A stretch of 6,252 nucleotides of DNA, taken from Bacteroidota bacterium (GTDB lineage: Bacteria > Bacteroidota > Bacteroidia > Bacteroidales > Bacteroidaceae). Location of the stretch: assembly GCA_023415545.1 (NCBI GenBank), contig JAEZKJ010000132.1, forward strand, positions 1-6,252, in the 5' to 3' direction. A model generated the notes under the pieces. It saw only the letters and a list, made by a program, of their open reading frames with translations. It was not told the origin of the DNA and did no database searches. A program made the position numbers and the translations under genes. Below, in pieces: positions 5,607 to 6,252 of the stretch. How positions within the stretch are numbered: position 1 is the first letter of the stretch; every line of letters starts with the position of its first letter.

Positions 5607-5717
5607 TTTTAACATTATAATTATGTGATAATCTATACTTTATTAAGGTAAATATTTAAAATTGTCATATACTATAAATCAACTTTTAAAACTTGGATTT
5701 CTCTAAAAAATAATAGA

Positions 5718-6252
5718 ATGAAAAACAAAGAAATAATAAAATTGATATTATTCATCTTTATTTCACTAAGCATAGTATCGTGTAAAGATAGTAATGAAGA
5801 TATTGGGGCAGGAGTTTCAGGAGAGAGTTGGTTAAATAAAGACACTATTGAAATTGTTCAAAACTCCCCAGTAAAAATAATATTCAACGCAGCTAGTAGT
5901 TGGAGTGCATCAAGCAGTTCCAGCTGGTGTAAAATTGATAAATCATCAGGTGAAAGAGGTCAGAACATCATATATTTATCTACTTCAACAACATCACAAG
6001 TTGATAGAAGTAGTACAATAACTATTAATGTAAAAGGCTATTCTTCTTCCAGTTTCATTGTTAAACAAAAAGCCACAGATCCATTTATCTCAACAGAAAA
6101 TAGTGAAGTCAATAGTGAGGTTAAGAAATACTTAAGTGAGATGTACCTGTGGAATGATGAATACAAGACATTAACTCTAGACATTACCAAAGATTATATT
6201 TCCTTTTTCGACGATGCTTTATTAAGCATGAAAACAAACACATTGGATAAAA
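5718..6252 (+). CDS. BACON-domain S41-family peptidase lipoprotein, N-terminal part (runs off right edge)
   Basis: 178 codons are visible and the gene is open at the edge. Residues 1-22 are a lipoprotein signal peptide: Lys2/4/8, a hydrophobic core LILFIFISLSIV, and a lipobox IVSC with Cys22 followed by KDSNED. The acidic residues after the cysteine could favour surface export. Residues about 38-118 fit a BACON domain, a beta-sandwich often found in Bacteroidales glycan- or mucin-associated proteins: WSASSSSSWCKI, SGERGQNI, R-S-S-T-ITINVKG and a closing FIVKQKA. Residues about 135-178 (KKYLSEMYLWNDEYKTL, then YISFFDDALLSMKTNTLDK) resemble the N-terminal helical domain of Bacteroidetes S41 (C-terminal-processing-like) serine peptidases. 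The catalytic Ser/Lys part lies beyond the window, so the protease call is inference. The ATG at 5718 is the first in frame ahead of the signal peptide. Confidence 0.75.
   Translation, partial: MKNKEIIKLILFIFISLSIVSCKDSNEDIGAGVSGESWLNKDTIEIVQNSPVKIIFNAASSWSASSSSSWCKIDKSSGERGQNIIYLSTSTTSQVDRSSTITINVKGYSSSSFIVKQKATDPFISTENSEVNSEVKKYLSEMYLWNDEYKTLTLDITKDYISFFDDALLSMKTNTLDK

Larger units (their letters stand above)
5357..5717 (+). other. Non-coding stretch and 5' leader ahead of the S41-type lipoprotein
   Basis: These 361 AT-rich bases hold no credible ORF. In order they contain the nested repeat cluster after the pseudogene stop, a dyad AAGATAG/CTATCTT (5440-5446 and 5454-5460) with a 7-base loop and only a short T-run, a good promoter near 5504-5534, and a structured leader of about 180 bases (5543-5606 the most folded part). 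The last hundred bases before the ATG at 5718 are about three-quarters A/T and end in an A-rich start context. The 7-bp dyad could be a weak terminator for the pseudogene transcript. Confidence 0.6.

Noticed and set aside
1..6252. CRISPR array, transposase or insertion-sequence ends
   Set aside because: No regularly spaced direct repeats with unique spacers, no transposase-like reading frame, and no terminal inverted repeats with target duplication were seen.

Overview
The window looks like chromosome of a member of Bacteroidota, most likely order Bacteroidales. Three things support this. Starts are preceded by A-rich stretches with no Shine-Dalgarno motif. Promoter-like -7 elements of the form TAnnTTTG lie ahead of several genes. 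The protein families are characteristic of the group: a fimbrillin-like lipoprotein with GLUG repeats, a BACON-domain S41 protease lipoprotein, and a ptb-buk pair. The DNA is AT-rich overall. The fimbrillin-like region (about 3300-5350) is visibly richer in G+C than the genes on either side.

Layout: (1) Minus strand, 1-953: phosphate butyryltransferase (ptb), followed 3 bases downstream by the first codons of butyrate kinase (buk), which runs off the left edge. (2) Plus strand, 1036-2793, divergent from ptb across a gap of about 80 bp: a cytoplasmic two-domain hydrolase that fuses a class I glutamine-amidotransferase-like peptidase C26 domain to a peptidase M19 (renal dipeptidase) domain. All recognisable catalytic and metal-binding residues are present in both halves. 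(3) 2794-3118: a non-coding stretch with two perfect AT-rich dyads and a strong long hairpin followed by a T-run. I read the hairpin as a terminated small RNA or an attenuator for the next operon. (4) 3119-3262: a 47-codon acidic small ORF. (5) 3288-5356: a surface-lipoprotein gene (fimbrillin-like domain plus GLUG repeats) broken by an in-frame amber codon at 3462-3464 and a -1 frameshift near 4911-4931. It is annotated as a pseudogene. (6) 5357-5717: non-coding, with a tidy dyad/direct-repeat cluster after the stop codon, a good TAnnTTTG promoter, and a long 5' leader containing a large imperfect stem. (7) 5718-6252: the N-terminal part of a BACON plus S41-protease lipoprotein that runs off the right edge.

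The left part is ordinary catabolism: acyl-CoA to acyl-phosphate to acid plus ATP, next to peptide hydrolysis. The right part is an accessory surface-protein region. The parts most worth following up are the hairpin RNA with its small acidic ORF upstream of the fimbrillin-like gene, and the double lesion in that gene. Nothing in the window clearly proves a new multi-gene system. The hairpin, small ORF and surface lipoprotein unit is the best candidate.
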